From Pseudomonadales bacterium (GTDB lineage Bacteria > Pseudomonadota > Gammaproteobacteria > Pseudomonadales > UBA7239): a stretch of 64,000 nucleotides of DNA. Made by a program: the position numbers and the translations under genes. The stretch is from contig JANQLY010000009.1 in NCBI GenBank assembly GCA_028280345.1, positions 1-64,000 on the forward strand. The letters run 5' to 3'. Positions 36,035 to 45,627 of the stretch are shown in pieces; the first letter of the stretch is position 1, and every line of letters starts with the position of its first letter. The notes under the pieces are model-generated. The model did no database searches. It was not told where the DNA came from and saw only the letters and a program-made list of their open reading frames with translations.

Positions 36035-38032
36035 TTATTTTGCAACCGGTACACCAACGGTTATCTTGCTACCTTTTCCTGGTGTTGAATCGATATTTAA
36101 ACTGTAGTTGGACTCGTGGCATAGATACCTGACTATAGACAGGCCTAAACCAAAACCAAATTTCTCCGGATTGTCCCCTCTGATAAAGGGGCGGCTCAGG
36201 TCTTCGATGGCATTATTGGTAAATCCGGGGCCGGTATCTTCTATGGTGATAAATGCTCTGTCTGTATCGCTGCGAACGTAAATAGAGATGCTGCCTTTTG
36301 ATGTATACAGGATGGCATTGTTTATCAGGTTATCGAGAATTCGGGTTAAATATATCTTGTGGGCTTTGAGAATATTAAGATCTGTCTCTTTTACGGTTAG
36401 AGTCAGGCTTTTTTCCGCAGCCTTGTGAGAATAATGATTCTGACAGCCAAGCAGGATGTCGTTGAGCGGAATAGCGCTTGAGTTCTGTTCAAATTCGTCC
36501 CTGGAATCTCCGGTAATGCTGATGGTCATATCAGCAAGGAAATCCAGTGAATTACGGATATGTTCAAGTACAGCCTTATTACTTTCATTTTCATCCAGCC
36601 TGTCCATGGCAATTTTGATAGATGAGATTGGCTGTAAAAGGTCGTGTGTAGCAGAAGCTATTCTCACGGCATTGTTCTGAATCTGCTCGAATGCAGCGTT
36701 TTTCTCCTGTTCGGACAGGGAAAGTAGTTCAGCATCGTAGAGTCGGTTTTGAATATTAATTAGCAGTTCGTCTTTTGCTTTGTCATTTTCTATTTTAAGC
36801 TCATTGATTTGGCGCGATAGTGCAAGAGTAAACGTCAAGCCTTCAATAAGAATTGATATCTTGTTCCAGTCGTCGGTCATTAAAAAGCTTTGATCAATAT
36901 GTATGTAAATACCAAATAGATTGGCAATGGATGATAACGCGCTGGCATTCAAGCCTATGTGAAATACGCAGCCAAGTGAGTAAAGTCCTGCGGACAGATT
37001 GCCCATACGGTAAACGGTAAATCCTGCAAGGATGCCAGTAACTATGATAGCGACATATAACACCCAGCCAATCAATGCTGCCGTGCCGGGAAAGATGAAC
37101 GGGTGCAATATCAGCAATGCGATAGCAGATGCAATAATACCGTTAAACAGGGTGTTGACTTTTGGCAGCAGGACTTTTGTATTGAGAAAAGTTTTTGCGA
37201 ATATTGAAGCGCTGATAAGAATGCCGGTACCGAAAAAAATATAGGCAAAGTTATTGAACTCAGGTTGCTCAGGCCATAGGTGCTGATAATTAAAGCCGGT
37301 TATTTGACTGGTGAAGATAGCGTAAAAAAATGCTTGAAAACAGAATAGCAGGCAGGAAACATTTTTCAGTGCAAAATATTGAAACAGGTTAACCATTATC
37401 AGACAGAGCATCGCGCCGAAGAAGAGCGCGAGGATAAAATAGTCAGTCTGAATCTTTTTCTCGAAATTCTTCATGGCATGAATTCGAGGGAAGATGAAAG
37501 AGGATGTTACGACAGAGGCATAATGGATATAGACGGTAGTAGATGAGTGCGCTTTTATCTCTATTTGGCCAGTGATGTTTCTAAAATCAATATCTCTTTC
37601 AGCAAACCTGCTATACAGACGATACTCAGTTACTTTTTGCAGTCCGGATTCTCCCTGCTGGTATATATCCATAAAGTCTGCGATGCATAAATCGGTTCCG
37701 ACGATCCAGTACCCATCCTGGTTACTGGTATTGGTGATATCAATTCTGACAATATAGGCGGATTTCTGGTGGCCAAAGGGAATGGGGTTGTGAACCACAG
37801 GTTGCCACTGTGCTGTTTCTAACAAAGCTTCGAAAGGGCGATCGCGTTCGCTATCTTCAACCAGTGCAAGATGCTGCCTTTCAAGAAAAAAGCTGTCAGT
37901 CGGTGTCAGTACAACCATTGCCGGTTCGAAAGGCTGGTTGTTGTGATCCGGGCTCGCAACTATCAAGACAGGAATTGAAATCAATACCAGCCCTAACAGC
38001 AATACCCTGATCCGGTTAGGTCTGATTGTCAT
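36035..38032 (-). CDS. 7TMR-DISM sensor histidine kinase
   Basis: 665 aa. Signal peptide or first membrane segment, then a periplasmic 7TMR-DISMED2-like beta domain (about residues 40-190; typical GYWIVG), seven membrane helices (about 195-400), a coiled-coil (405-450) and a kinase core. Phospho-acceptor H463 lies in ATHDLLQPISSIK, the N box in NLINNAILYTSKG, G1 in EDTGPGF and G2 in FGFGLGLSIV. DISMED2 domains are thought to bind carbohydrates or similar ligands, which would suit control of the neighbouring polysaccharide-related surface proteins. It converges on the NarL-type regulator; HTDL-like H-boxes of this sort (THDLLQPI) often pair with such regulators. Confidence 0.9.
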   Translation of the reverse strand: MTIRPNRIRVLLLGLVLISIPVLIVASPDHNNQPFEPAMVVLTPTDSFFLERQHLALVEDSERDRPFEALLETAQWQPVVHNPIPFGHQKSAYIVRIDITNTSNQDGYWIVGTDLCIADFMDIYQQGESGLQKVTEYRLYSRFAERDIDFRNITGQIEIKAHSSTTVYIHYASVVTSSFIFPRIHAMKNFEKKIQTDYFILALFFGAMLCLIMVNLFQYFALKNVSCLLFCFQAFFYAIFTSQITGFNYQHLWPEQPEFNNFAYIFFGTGILISASIFAKTFLNTKVLLPKVNTLFNGIIASAIALLILHPFIFPGTAALIGWVLYVAIIVTGILAGFTVYRMGNLSAGLYSLGCVFHIGLNASALSSIANLFGIYIHIDQSFLMTDDWNKISILIEGLTFTLALSRQINELKIENDKAKDELLINIQNRLYDAELLSLSEQEKNAAFEQIQNNAVRIASATHDLLQPISSIKIAMDRLDENESNKAVLEHIRNSLDFLADMTISITGDSRDEFEQNSSAIPLNDILLGCQNHYSHKAAEKSLTLTVKETDLNILKAHKIYLTRILDNLINNAILYTSKGSISIYVRSDTDRAFITIEDTGPGFTNNAIEDLSRPFIRGDNPEKFGFGLGLSIVRYLCHESNYSLNIDSTPGKGSKITVGVPVAK

Positions 38033-38180
38033 AACTTGTAGGGTATATAGTCGTTTCCATCTGAAGTACTTGCCGGGCTTGCCGCATTATATACCGTTTC
38101 TCTCAGCGCGATGACTGGCCTGGGCGGCGACAATGGCCCTGTAAATTTTAAAAAAATATACATATTTCAATAACTTATTC

Positions 38181-38224
38181 ACAAGGGGGGATTCCCTCTA
38201 CTCGCAACCTGCGCACCTGTTTAG
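38181..38224 (+). repeat. Duplicated leader element, copy 1
   Basis: 44 bases matching copy 2 (40957-41000) at 38 positions; the first 23 bases, starting ACAAGGGGGGATTCCC, are identical. It lies 41 bases before the start of the FG-GAP gene at 38266. GGGA-TTCCC could form a small hairpin. Either a shared promoter/leader or simply the 5' edge of a tandem gene duplication. Confidence 0.75.
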
Positions 38225-38265
38225 GATGAAAACCATTGTTAATACCTGTGCAGGATGGTGGCGCC

Positions 38266-40818
38266 ATGAAGTTGATTAAAAATTATACAAATACTCTTTC
38301 GCAGCTTTCCCAGTGGATCCTGATACTGGTTGTTTCTGGAATGTTGGCGCCTTCTGCATTAGCGGTAGATACCGATAACGATGGTGCTGACGATGCTGAA
38401 GAGGGCTATGCGGGAACGGATATAAACGATCCGAATGAGCGGCCTTATTGGTGGAAAACAATACTTGGCAATAACGGCGGAGAAAAACTCGGTGAAGCCG
38501 TAGCAGGCCTGGGTGACGTTAACGGTGATGGCTACGGTGATTTTGTTGTCGGTGCCACCAGTGGTTCACAATCACCGACGGAATATACAAAAGTCACTGT
38601 CTATAGTGGTGCTGATTTAACCGAGCTGTACAGTTTTGATGGCCTTTATACCTTTGATAGCAATGTGCTCGAGACGTTGAAGCTTGTTAATGCCGGAGAT
38701 GTCAACAACGATGGCACCAATGATTTCCTCTTTGCCGAGCACGTTACCGACGAAGATGGCGGTAAGGTTCATGTTCACAGCGGGATAGACGGCACTGAAT
38801 TGTATTTATTTGACGGGGCAGATTTTGGTGCCCTTATCAACAGCCAGTTTGGTGAAAACGTGGCAGCGGCAGGTGATGTGAATAATGATGGTTATGATGA
38901 CCTTATGATCCATGTGGCTGGCTTTCAGCAGAACTATGCTTACGGGAAGACCTGGGTGATGAGCGGTGCTGATGGTACCGAGCTTTATAATTATGAAGGT
39001 CAGCTCAATGACTATATACAAACGATGAGTGGTATTGGCGATATCAATGCCGATAATTATGATGATTTTGTGATCGTGTATAGTGGAGGAGTCCGCTTTT
39101 ATGATGGTTCGAATGGCAGCGTCATTGATACGCAAAACAATCTCGGTTCATATGTGGCAGCCCTGGGGGATATCAACGGTGATACTTACCCCGATATAGT
39201 ATTTGGCGACAGATATGATAGTACCAATGCCAATAGTGCCGGTGTCTTGACGGCAGTCAGTGGTGTTGACCGATCGGTGATTTATCGTGTCTATGGGACT
39301 CGCAATCTGCAACGGTTGGGGCGTGATGTTCGTGCAGCGGGCGATATTGATGCTGATGGTATAGAAGACTTTATGTCCTCCTCCTATAACAAACAGAGTA
39401 AAAGAACAGAAGTTAATATCTATAGTGGTGCCATGGGTGATTTGATGCATGTGTTGGATTATGAGCCTGAACCCTATTCTGGTAGTAGCTTTGGTTATAA
39501 GTTTGCCGGTCTCGGTGATATTGATGGTGATGGCTATGGTGATGTGATCGCGGCAGCACCCACAGATCATAAGGTTGGCGTTGCCAATGGGGCGGTCAGG
39601 ATTTACCGCTATATTGATCTGGTGGATGACAACGATAAGGATTTTTTAGTTAACAGTGCCGATACGGATGACGACAACGATGGTATGTCCGATGTCTGGG
39701 AGAACACCTACGGTCTCAATCCACTGGTTAACGATGCGTCCGGGAACCTGGATGGTGACAGTTTTACCAACCTTGATGAATACAATAATGGTACGAACCC
39801 CCTCGTATACGATGTGACCGTGATTGCCAACGATGTCGATGCAGATGACGACGGTGATTTGATTCTGCAAGATACCGGTACCAGTGAAGTGACCATCTGG
39901 AGTATGCAGGATGCGGCACTATCCGGTAGCGCCTCGCAAGGACAACAAAGTGGCTATACCGCAGCGGGTAGTGGTGATATTGATCGCGATGACGATGTAG
40001 ATCTCGTATTCAGTGATGCCTCCGGCAATGTCATCGTCTGGATTATGCAGGACGGCAGCAAACAGTCCGCCAGCTGGCTTGGGCAGTGGGCAGGCCATGC
40101 GGTGGTTGCGATTGACGATACAGACAGTGATGGTGATACCGACATTATCACCGCAGATGCCGCTGGCAATGTGAATGTGATTGATATGGAAGATGGTAAT
40201 AAAGTTGCGGTGCGCTGGATCGGTCAGTGGGCCGGGCGCACGGTGGTGGGTGCCGGTGATGCAGATCATGATGGCGATGCGGATATCTTTATGGCAAACG
40301 GCGGCGATGTGATGCTGATTGAAATGGAAAGTGGTCAGAAGGTGTCGGGGCGCTGGCTCGGTGTTTGGTCCGGGCGTACGGTCGTAGGCATTGGTGATGC
40401 GGATAATGATGGTGATGTCGATGTGTATATGGAAAATAGTGGTGATATTGCAATCGTAGAGCTGGAAGATGCTGCCAAGGTGACGGCGCGCTGGTTAGGT
40501 GTCTGGGCAACCTATAGTTTTAAAGCGCTTGCCGATATGGATGCGGATGGCGATAAGGATATGGTGTTGCAGGATAGCGGCAATGGTGCGATAGCGGCCG
40601 TTGAAATAGAAAACGGGGTTAAAGTCACAGGTCGCTGGCTCGGCAACCATGCCTATGATGTCAAGGGTATTGCCGATGTTGATGCGGACAGCGATGACGA
40701 TATTGTGATGCAGGATGGTAGCGGCAATATCGCGCTGATCGAGATACAGAGTGGTATGAGTGTGGCTGGTGCAACCTGGCTCGGGATTAATACCGGAGTA
40801 CTTTTGCTGGCAGACTAA
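38266..40818 (+). CDS. Exported FG-GAP protein with C-terminal WLG-repeat propeller, copy 1
   Basis: 850 aa from ATG 38266 (AGGA ten bases upstream; TTG 38236 is unlikely). The N-terminus MKLIKNY... plus a hydrophobic core ending LAPSALA is a long Sec signal. A TSP3 motif DTDNDGADDAEEG follows at once. Residues 65-460 have seven FG-GAP cores such as GLGDVNGDGYGDFVVG, as in an integrin-alpha propeller. After a TSP3 linker (VWENTYGLNPLV) comes a second block of seven units of about 45 aa, each with DxDxDGDxD and ending RWLG or SWLG. So the protein looks like two seven-bladed propellers in series. Closest relative is the next gene. Surface adhesion or binding is the likely role. Confidence 0.86.
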   Translation: MKLIKNYTNTLSQLSQWILILVVSGMLAPSALAVDTDNDGADDAEEGYAGTDINDPNERPYWWKTILGNNGGEKLGEAVAGLGDVNGDGYGDFVVGATSGSQSPTEYTKVTVYSGADLTELYSFDGLYTFDSNVLETLKLVNAGDVNNDGTNDFLFAEHVTDEDGGKVHVHSGIDGTELYLFDGADFGALINSQFGENVAAAGDVNNDGYDDLMIHVAGFQQNYAYGKTWVMSGADGTELYNYEGQLNDYIQTMSGIGDINADNYDDFVIVYSGGVRFYDGSNGSVIDTQNNLGSYVAALGDINGDTYPDIVFGDRYDSTNANSAGVLTAVSGVDRSVIYRVYGTRNLQRLGRDVRAAGDIDADGIEDFMSSSYNKQSKRTEVNIYSGAMGDLMHVLDYEPEPYSGSSFGYKFAGLGDIDGDGYGDVIAAAPTDHKVGVANGAVRIYRYIDLVDDNDKDFLVNSADTDDDNDGMSDVWENTYGLNPLVNDASGNLDGDSFTNLDEYNNGTNPLVYDVTVIANDVDADDDGDLILQDTGTSEVTIWSMQDAALSGSASQGQQSGYTAAGSGDIDRDDDVDLVFSDASGNVIVWIMQDGSKQSASWLGQWAGHAVVAIDDTDSDGDTDIITADAAGNVNVIDMEDGNKVAVRWIGQWAGRTVVGAGDADHDGDADIFMANGGDVMLIEMESGQKVSGRWLGVWSGRTVVGIGDADNDGDVDVYMENSGDIAIVELEDAAKVTARWLGVWATYSFKALADMDADGDKDMVLQDSGNGAIAAVEIENGVKVTGRWLGNHAYDVKGIADVDADSDDDIVMQDGSGNIALIEIQSGMSVAGATWLGINTGVLLLAD

Positions 40819-40841
40819 CAGGAAAAGAATTACAGTTAAAG

Positions 40842-40868
40842 ACAAAGCCTCGCTCTGCGGGGCTTTGT
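40842..40868 (+). terminator. Probable rho-independent terminator
   Basis: ACAAAGCC (40842-40849) pairs with GGCTTTGT (40861-40868), eight base pairs, with an inner TCG...CGG that can extend the stem. It is followed by GCTTTATG, a weak T-run. 24 bases after the stop of the first duplicate gene. Confidence 0.7.
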
Positions 40869-40956
40869 GCTTTATGCCTGTTGCGACTTTTGCATAGAGG
40901 GTTACATATGGCCAGAAAAATCAATAATTTCAATAGCTTAGCGCAAGGGTTTAATA

Positions 40957-41000
40957 ACAAGGGGGGATTCCCTCTACTCACAACTCGCTCACTTATTTAG
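40957..41000 (+). repeat. Duplicated leader element, copy 2
   Basis: Second copy of the 44-base leader at 38181-38224, six mismatches, all in the last 21 bases. It lies 46 bases before the ATG of the second duplicate FG-GAP gene. Confidence 0.75.
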
Positions 41001-41046
41001 CATAAAAGCTGTTATGACTATTCTTCGGAAGGGTGAAGGTGTCGAT

Positions 41047-43698
41047 ATGAAATTAATTAAAAAATACGCAAATTTGGTTTCCCATTCGGTTTCCCAACGG
41101 CTGCAATGGCTTCTGTTAATTGTTGTTTCAGGGCTATTGCTGCCCGCCGCTTATGCCACAGATACTGATGGTGACGGCGTCAATGATATTGAAGAAGGTT
41201 ATGCCGGTACAGATATCAATAACCCCAATCAGAGACCTTATTGGACCAACTCTATATTGGGGACTGATGCGAATGGTAATTTTGGCCGATCAGCCGACGG
41301 TGTCGGGGATATTAATGGCGATGGCTATGGAGATTTTATTATTGGCACTTACTCCCAGGCGGATAACCCTGGGCCAATTGGTATTGCGTATGTCTACAGC
41401 GGTATTGATCAGACTGAATTGTACTCTTTTCATAAAGATTTTGAAGGGATGGAAGTCACTGGTGCGGGAGATGTTAATAATGATGGGGTCAATGATTTTT
41501 TAGTCTCTGGTGCAGGGGTTTGGTCCAGTGGCAGCTTGTCTGTTTATAGCGGAGCCGATGGTACTGAGCTTTATTATTATGAGGGTAAAGATTATGGCTC
41601 CGTGTTGTATGACAATTTTGGTGAGCTTATTGCTCCTGCCGGAGATGTCGATAACGATGGCTATGACGATTTTATGGTTTATATGAATGGTCTGTACTCG
41701 GGAATTGGTTCAAAAATATGGGTATTCAGCGGTCAAACCGGTAATGAGCTACAAACCTTTGTTGATTTCTCAGTAGAGTGGCCAGTAACTGGAATGAGCG
41801 CAGCGGGTGATGTGAATAATGATGGTTACGATGATGTGCTAATTAGCTCCAGGGATAACTTGTCTAACTATGGTGTTGTGGAAATATACAGCGGTGCAGA
41901 TTGGACCGTTATCGATACATTGAATGGCTCAGTGGGTGGCGATTTTGGCTTCTGGATGGATGTTCTCGGGGATATTGATGACGATGGTTACGATGATATC
42001 TTGATTGGTGATTGGCTGGATAGTGGCCAGGCAAATAGTGGCGGAAGTATTACTTTAATTAGTGGAGTCGATCGATCACAAATCTACAAAGTGTACGGTG
42101 ATATTGCTAATCAGAATCTCAGTATGGAACTCCGTGCCGTGGGTGACCTGGATGGTGATGGAGAAAATGATTTTGTTGCTCAGTCTCGCTACATTAAGGG
42201 GCCGGGAACGTATAGCGGCATCATTGCTTTTAGCGGCGAAACGGGCAATCGTCTATTTGAGATGAAATGGGACGGGTCTGGTACCACGAACCATTTTGGC
42301 AATGCTGTTGGTGATGTTGGTGATCTGGATGGGGATGGCCTGGATGACCTGGTGATTGCTCATGAGTTTTCAGATGTGCCTTTTGATCAAGCAGGTGCAG
42401 CGATGGTCGTGCTTTCAACCGATATCGCTAACGATACGGATCTCGATCTGATCCTCAATGGAGCAGATGCTTGTCCCAATGGAACGCATTTGTTCTCTGA
42501 TAATGATATGGATGGTTGTAATGATGCCACAGAAGATCTTGATGATGATAATGATGGTATGCCGGATGTCTGGGAAAATAGCTATAACCTTGATCCGTTA
42601 GTTGACGATGCGTCTGATGATCCAGACGGTGATGGTTTTACTAATCTTGATGAATACAATAATGGTACCGATCCCCAGGTATACGATGTCGCTGCCACTG
42701 TTATTGACAATGATATTGATGCCGATAGCGACGGTGATTTGATTCTGCAAGATACCGGTACCAGTGAAGTTACTATCTGGACCATGCAGGATGCAGCGCG
42801 TGCCGGTTCCGCATCACAGGGGCAGCAAAATGGCTATATCTTAGTGGGCAGTGGAGATATTGATCGCGATAACGATGTTGATCTTGTCTTTAATGATGCT
42901 TCCGGCAATGTGATCGTCTGGATTGTGCAGGACGGTAATAAGCAATCTGCGGCCTGGCTGGGACAATGGGTCGGGCATGAGGTGGTCGCGATTGCCGATA
43001 CGGACAGTGATGGTGATGCTGACATAATCACGGCTGATACCAGCGGCAATATTAATGTGATCGATATGGAAGATGGTGCGAGAGTGGCGGTGCGCTGGAT
43101 TGGTCAATGGGCCGGACGTAGCGTTGTAGGTGCCGGTGATGCCGATAACGATGGCGATGCCGATATCTTTATGGCAAACGGCGGTGATGTGATGCTGGTG
43201 GAAATAGAAAATGGTCAGAAGGTCTCAGGGCGCTGGCTGGGTGTCTGGTCAGGCCGCACGGTTGTTGGCATTGGTGATGCGGACAATGACGGTGATGTCG
43301 ATGTATATATGGAAAATAGCGGAGATGTCGCGATTGTGGAGGTGGAGAATGCAGCCAAGGTAAGCGCGCGCTGGTTAGGCCTGTGGACGGGCTACAGCTT
43401 TAAGAATGTCGCTGATCTTGATGCTGATGGAGACAAGGACATGCTACTTCAGAACGGTGGCAATGGTGCGATAGCAGCCGTCGAGATAGAGAATGGTATT
43501 AAAGTGACAGGCCGCTGGCTCGGCAACCACGCTTATGATGTCAAGGGTGTGGCTGATGTTGATGCTGACGGTGATGAGGATATTGTGATGCAGGACGGCA
43601 GTGGCAATATTGCATTGATTGAAGTGCAAAGTGGTATGAAAGTGGGTGGGGCAAGCTGGCTTGGTATCAATACCGGTGAGCTTAAACTGTCTCCTTGA
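41047..43698 (+). CDS. Exported FG-GAP protein with C-terminal WLG-repeat propeller, copy 2
   Basis: 883 aa from ATG 41047, with AGGTG nine bases upstream. Signal peptide begins MKLIKKYANLV and ends AAYA before TDTDGDGVND. Same plan as its upstream neighbour: seven FG-GAP cores (first GVGDINGDGYGDFIIG), a longer TSP3 linker that adds a pair of Cys (GADACPNG, DGCNDATEDL), then seven WLG units ending ASWLGINTGEL. The last 330 residues are nearly the same as in the neighbour and long stretches match at DNA level too, so this is a tandem duplication, with the N-terminal propeller having diverged more than the C-terminal one. Confidence 0.86.
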   Translation: MKLIKKYANLVSHSVSQRLQWLLLIVVSGLLLPAAYATDTDGDGVNDIEEGYAGTDINNPNQRPYWTNSILGTDANGNFGRSADGVGDINGDGYGDFIIGTYSQADNPGPIGIAYVYSGIDQTELYSFHKDFEGMEVTGAGDVNNDGVNDFLVSGAGVWSSGSLSVYSGADGTELYYYEGKDYGSVLYDNFGELIAPAGDVDNDGYDDFMVYMNGLYSGIGSKIWVFSGQTGNELQTFVDFSVEWPVTGMSAAGDVNNDGYDDVLISSRDNLSNYGVVEIYSGADWTVIDTLNGSVGGDFGFWMDVLGDIDDDGYDDILIGDWLDSGQANSGGSITLISGVDRSQIYKVYGDIANQNLSMELRAVGDLDGDGENDFVAQSRYIKGPGTYSGIIAFSGETGNRLFEMKWDGSGTTNHFGNAVGDVGDLDGDGLDDLVIAHEFSDVPFDQAGAAMVVLSTDIANDTDLDLILNGADACPNGTHLFSDNDMDGCNDATEDLDDDNDGMPDVWENSYNLDPLVDDASDDPDGDGFTNLDEYNNGTDPQVYDVAATVIDNDIDADSDGDLILQDTGTSEVTIWTMQDAARAGSASQGQQNGYILVGSGDIDRDNDVDLVFNDASGNVIVWIVQDGNKQSAAWLGQWVGHEVVAIADTDSDGDADIITADTSGNINVIDMEDGARVAVRWIGQWAGRSVVGAGDADNDGDADIFMANGGDVMLVEIENGQKVSGRWLGVWSGRTVVGIGDADNDGDVDVYMENSGDVAIVEVENAAKVSARWLGLWTGYSFKNVADLDADGDKDMLLQNGGNGAIAAVEIENGIKVTGRWLGNHAYDVKGVADVDADGDEDIVMQDGSGNIALIEVQSGMKVGGASWLGINTGELKLSP

Positions 43699-43719
43699 TA
43701 GTTAATTAAGGAGATTTAC

Positions 43720-43762
43720 CCGGCTCGCAAATATCTACTTCTATCAGATATTTGCGAGCCGG
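43720..43762. terminator. 17-bp perfect hairpin, likely bidirectional terminator
   Basis: CCGGCTCGCAAATATCT (43720-43736), nine-base loop, AGATATTTGCGAGCCGG (43746-43762). It lies between the convergent ends of the FG-GAP gene and selO and could stop both. Neither side has a T-run, so termination may be by stem stability, or the hairpin may serve to protect the mRNA 3' ends. Confidence 0.75.
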
Positions 43763-43792
43763 AATAACAATAAAGATTTATAAAGAAAAACG

Positions 43793-45298
43793 TCAGGTGC
43801 CACAAAAAGTTTGATAATACTTGTCGCCATCGTCAGGACTATCCTGATAAAGATGTGTTGTTGGTAAAGATTGATAGGGTGATCTTAATACTAACAGGAA
43901 GTCTTTTATAGCTTGCGTGCTGCCACTTTCTTCACAATCTTTTAACACAGCCTCAACATGGTGATTGCGTGGAATAACAACAGGGTTGCTTTTTTGCATT
44001 AGATCAACAGCAGATGAAGGTTCGATGTGTTTTTCTTCAAGAAGTTGACGCCATGTTGAATGCCAGTCGCCGAGCTTGTTAACAATTTCTTTACTTTTGC
44101 TGTTTTCTTGTAGGGCTGAAGTGTTGCTTTCAATGTTGTTTTTTAAGGAGTCCGAGAGTGCGACAAAGGCTTGGGTATAGTCCATTTGTTGATTTTTCAT
44201 TAATTCCATTAATTCAACAATACACTCAATATCTTTATCTTGTGGTTGCTCAAACCCCAGTTTATTAGCAAACATGGTGAAATAGTTGGATTCAAAATCG
44301 CTGTGAAACTGTTCCAATACACCTTTGGCTTTTTCAACAGCTTGCTTTTCATCTTTATCGATCAGCGGCAGTAGGCATTCTGCGAGTCTGGTGATATTCC
44401 ACAAAGCAATAGTTGGCTGATTACCAAATGCATAACGCCCGCCGTGGTCAATAGAGCTGTAAACGGTACCCGGGTCATAGGCGCCGAGCATGGCGCAGGG
44501 GCCAAAGTCGATGGTTTCTCCGGAGATTGCGCTATTGTCGGTATTCATCACGCCATGAATAAAACCGACACGCATCCATGCCACAACAAGTTCAATCTGT
44601 TTTTGCATAACGGCTTCAAGAAAGGCCAGCGCCTCGTTTTCACTACCGGCAATCTGTGGGTAATGTCGCTCAATGGCATAGTCGAGCAAGTTGTTTAACG
44701 ACTCAATATCATCGCGTATTGCAAAATACTGGAAGGTGCCGACCCGGATATGGCTTGCGGCAATACGGGTAACAACAGCACCGGGTTTTACATCTTCACG
44801 GTAGACTTCTTCACCCGTAGCCACTACTGCAAGACAGCGGGTAGTGGGTACACCGAGATAAAACATCGCTTCGCTCATAATAAATTCGCGCAGGGCGGGT
44901 CCCAGCGCACAGCGGCCATCACCTTGGCGTGAAAATGCTGTTCTTCCCGAACCTTTCAGTTGAATATCAACGCGTTGCCCATCCTTATTTAACACTTCAC
45001 CCAGTAAGTGAGCACGGCCATCGCCAAGTTGCGGATTTAAATGGCCAAACTGATGGCCACAGTAAGCGAGCGCTACGGGTTCAGCTCCCTCGGGTAACAG
45101 GCTGCCAGAGAAATAGTCGGCCTGAAGATCAGAATTATTGCGTAGTTCATCGCTGAGTAATAATTGCTCAGCCAGTGTGTCATTCCAGAGCAGCAGACTG
45201 GGCTGCTGCGCCTGGGCAGGTGGGGCTGACTGGTAAAAAGCTTCACCGAGGTGTGTATAAGTATTAGAGAAAGGAATATCTGGGTCAGAACTACTCAT
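43793..45298 (-). CDS. selO: SelO (YdiU), protein adenylyltransferase
   Basis: 501 aa, close to the family's length. SelO is a pseudokinase that binds ATP upside down and transfers AMP to Ser, Thr or Tyr of other proteins, linked to redox stress. Seen: [18 protein letters not shown], the ATP-site Lys in [19 protein letters not shown], the [19 protein letters not shown] helix, and the catalytic [17 protein letters not shown] (metal-binding Asn and Asp). It ends QTFCGT, with Cys third from the end, the place where animal SelO has selenocysteine and many bacterial forms have Cys. It stands alone between surface-protein genes and has no obvious link to them. Confidence 0.94.
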   Translation of the reverse strand: MSSSDPDIPFSNTYTHLGEAFYQSAPPAQAQQPSLLLWNDTLAEQLLLSDELRNNSDLQADYFSGSLLPEGAEPVALAYCGHQFGHLNPQLGDGRAHLLGEVLNKDGQRVDIQLKGSGRTAFSRQGDGRCALGPALREFIMSEAMFYLGVPTTRCLAVVATGEEVYREDVKPGAVVTRIAASHIRVGTFQYFAIRDDIESLNNLLDYAIERHYPQIAGSENEALAFLEAVMQKQIELVVAWMRVGFIHGVMNTDNSAISGETIDFGPCAMLGAYDPGTVYSSIDHGGRYAFGNQPTIALWNITRLAECLLPLIDKDEKQAVEKAKGVLEQFHSDFESNYFTMFANKLGFEQPQDKDIECIVELMELMKNQQMDYTQAFVALSDSLKNNIESNTSALQENSKSKEIVNKLGDWHSTWRQLLEEKHIEPSSAVDLMQKSNPVVIPRNHHVEAVLKDCEESGSTQAIKDFLLVLRSPYQSLPTTHLYQDSPDDGDKYYQTFCGT

Positions 45299-45627
45299 AG
45301 GTCTTTAGTTTATTTCAGAAAGCGAAAATTATATCAGCACTTAGTCTGAATTTAGCTAAAGAAAGATGTGGGTAGAATCATATTAATATTTCGCTAAAAA
45401 TGATCATGGAATTAGTAACAGTGAAATTAGAATATCTAGTTAAAACAATTAGTTAGGAGGTATGGCTCCGAGGGTACATAGCCCCCGGAGTTTCTGTTGA
45501 TATGGCCGTATCTGGTGGTATGATGATCAACCAGGCGGCTTGGTATATCGCAGTATAAGGAATTGTCGCTATCAATAAATCTGTATTCAATAGCGTCTTT
45601 AAATAAAACGAGAAATGAGAGGACACC
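45299..45627. other. Divergent intergenic region, selO / multi-propeller gene
   Basis: 329 bases without a gene. AT-rich near selO, then a G+C-rich hairpin (45466-45490) and the 5' leader of the giant gene. Two 12-codon open frames (ATG 45462 and 45521) are too short to support. Confidence 0.45.
45466..45490 (+). promoter_or_regulatory. Leader hairpin upstream of the multi-propeller gene
   Basis: CTCCGAGGG (45466-45474), seven-base loop, CCCCCGGAG (45482-45490): eight of nine positions pair. AGGAGG at 45455-45460 lies just before it but is 160 bases from the gene's start, so it is not that gene's ribosome site. The hairpin could be a transcription stop, a structured RNA leader or an mRNA stabiliser. 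It matches no riboswitch I know. Confidence 0.4.

Noticed and set aside
39148..40845. Long minus-strand open frames inside the FG-GAP genes
   Set aside because: Shadows caused by the Asp/Gly/Asn-rich repeat codons; the proteins are Ile/Thr/Ser-biased with no family features, and the plus-strand repeats are clear.
38276..43698. CRISPR-like or satellite repeat array
   Set aside because: The periodicity comes from coding repeats of about 45 aa with variable third bases; there are no identical short repeats with unique spacers.
43793..43815. Selenocysteine in SelO
   Set aside because: The residue third from the end is encoded by a normal Cys codon and the gene ends at an ordinary stop shortly after; no in-frame UGA is read through.
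45421..45600. Riboswitch in the leader of the multi-propeller gene
   Set aside because: Only one hairpin is seen and no conserved core of the c-di-GMP, TPP, cobalamin or other classes I can recall.
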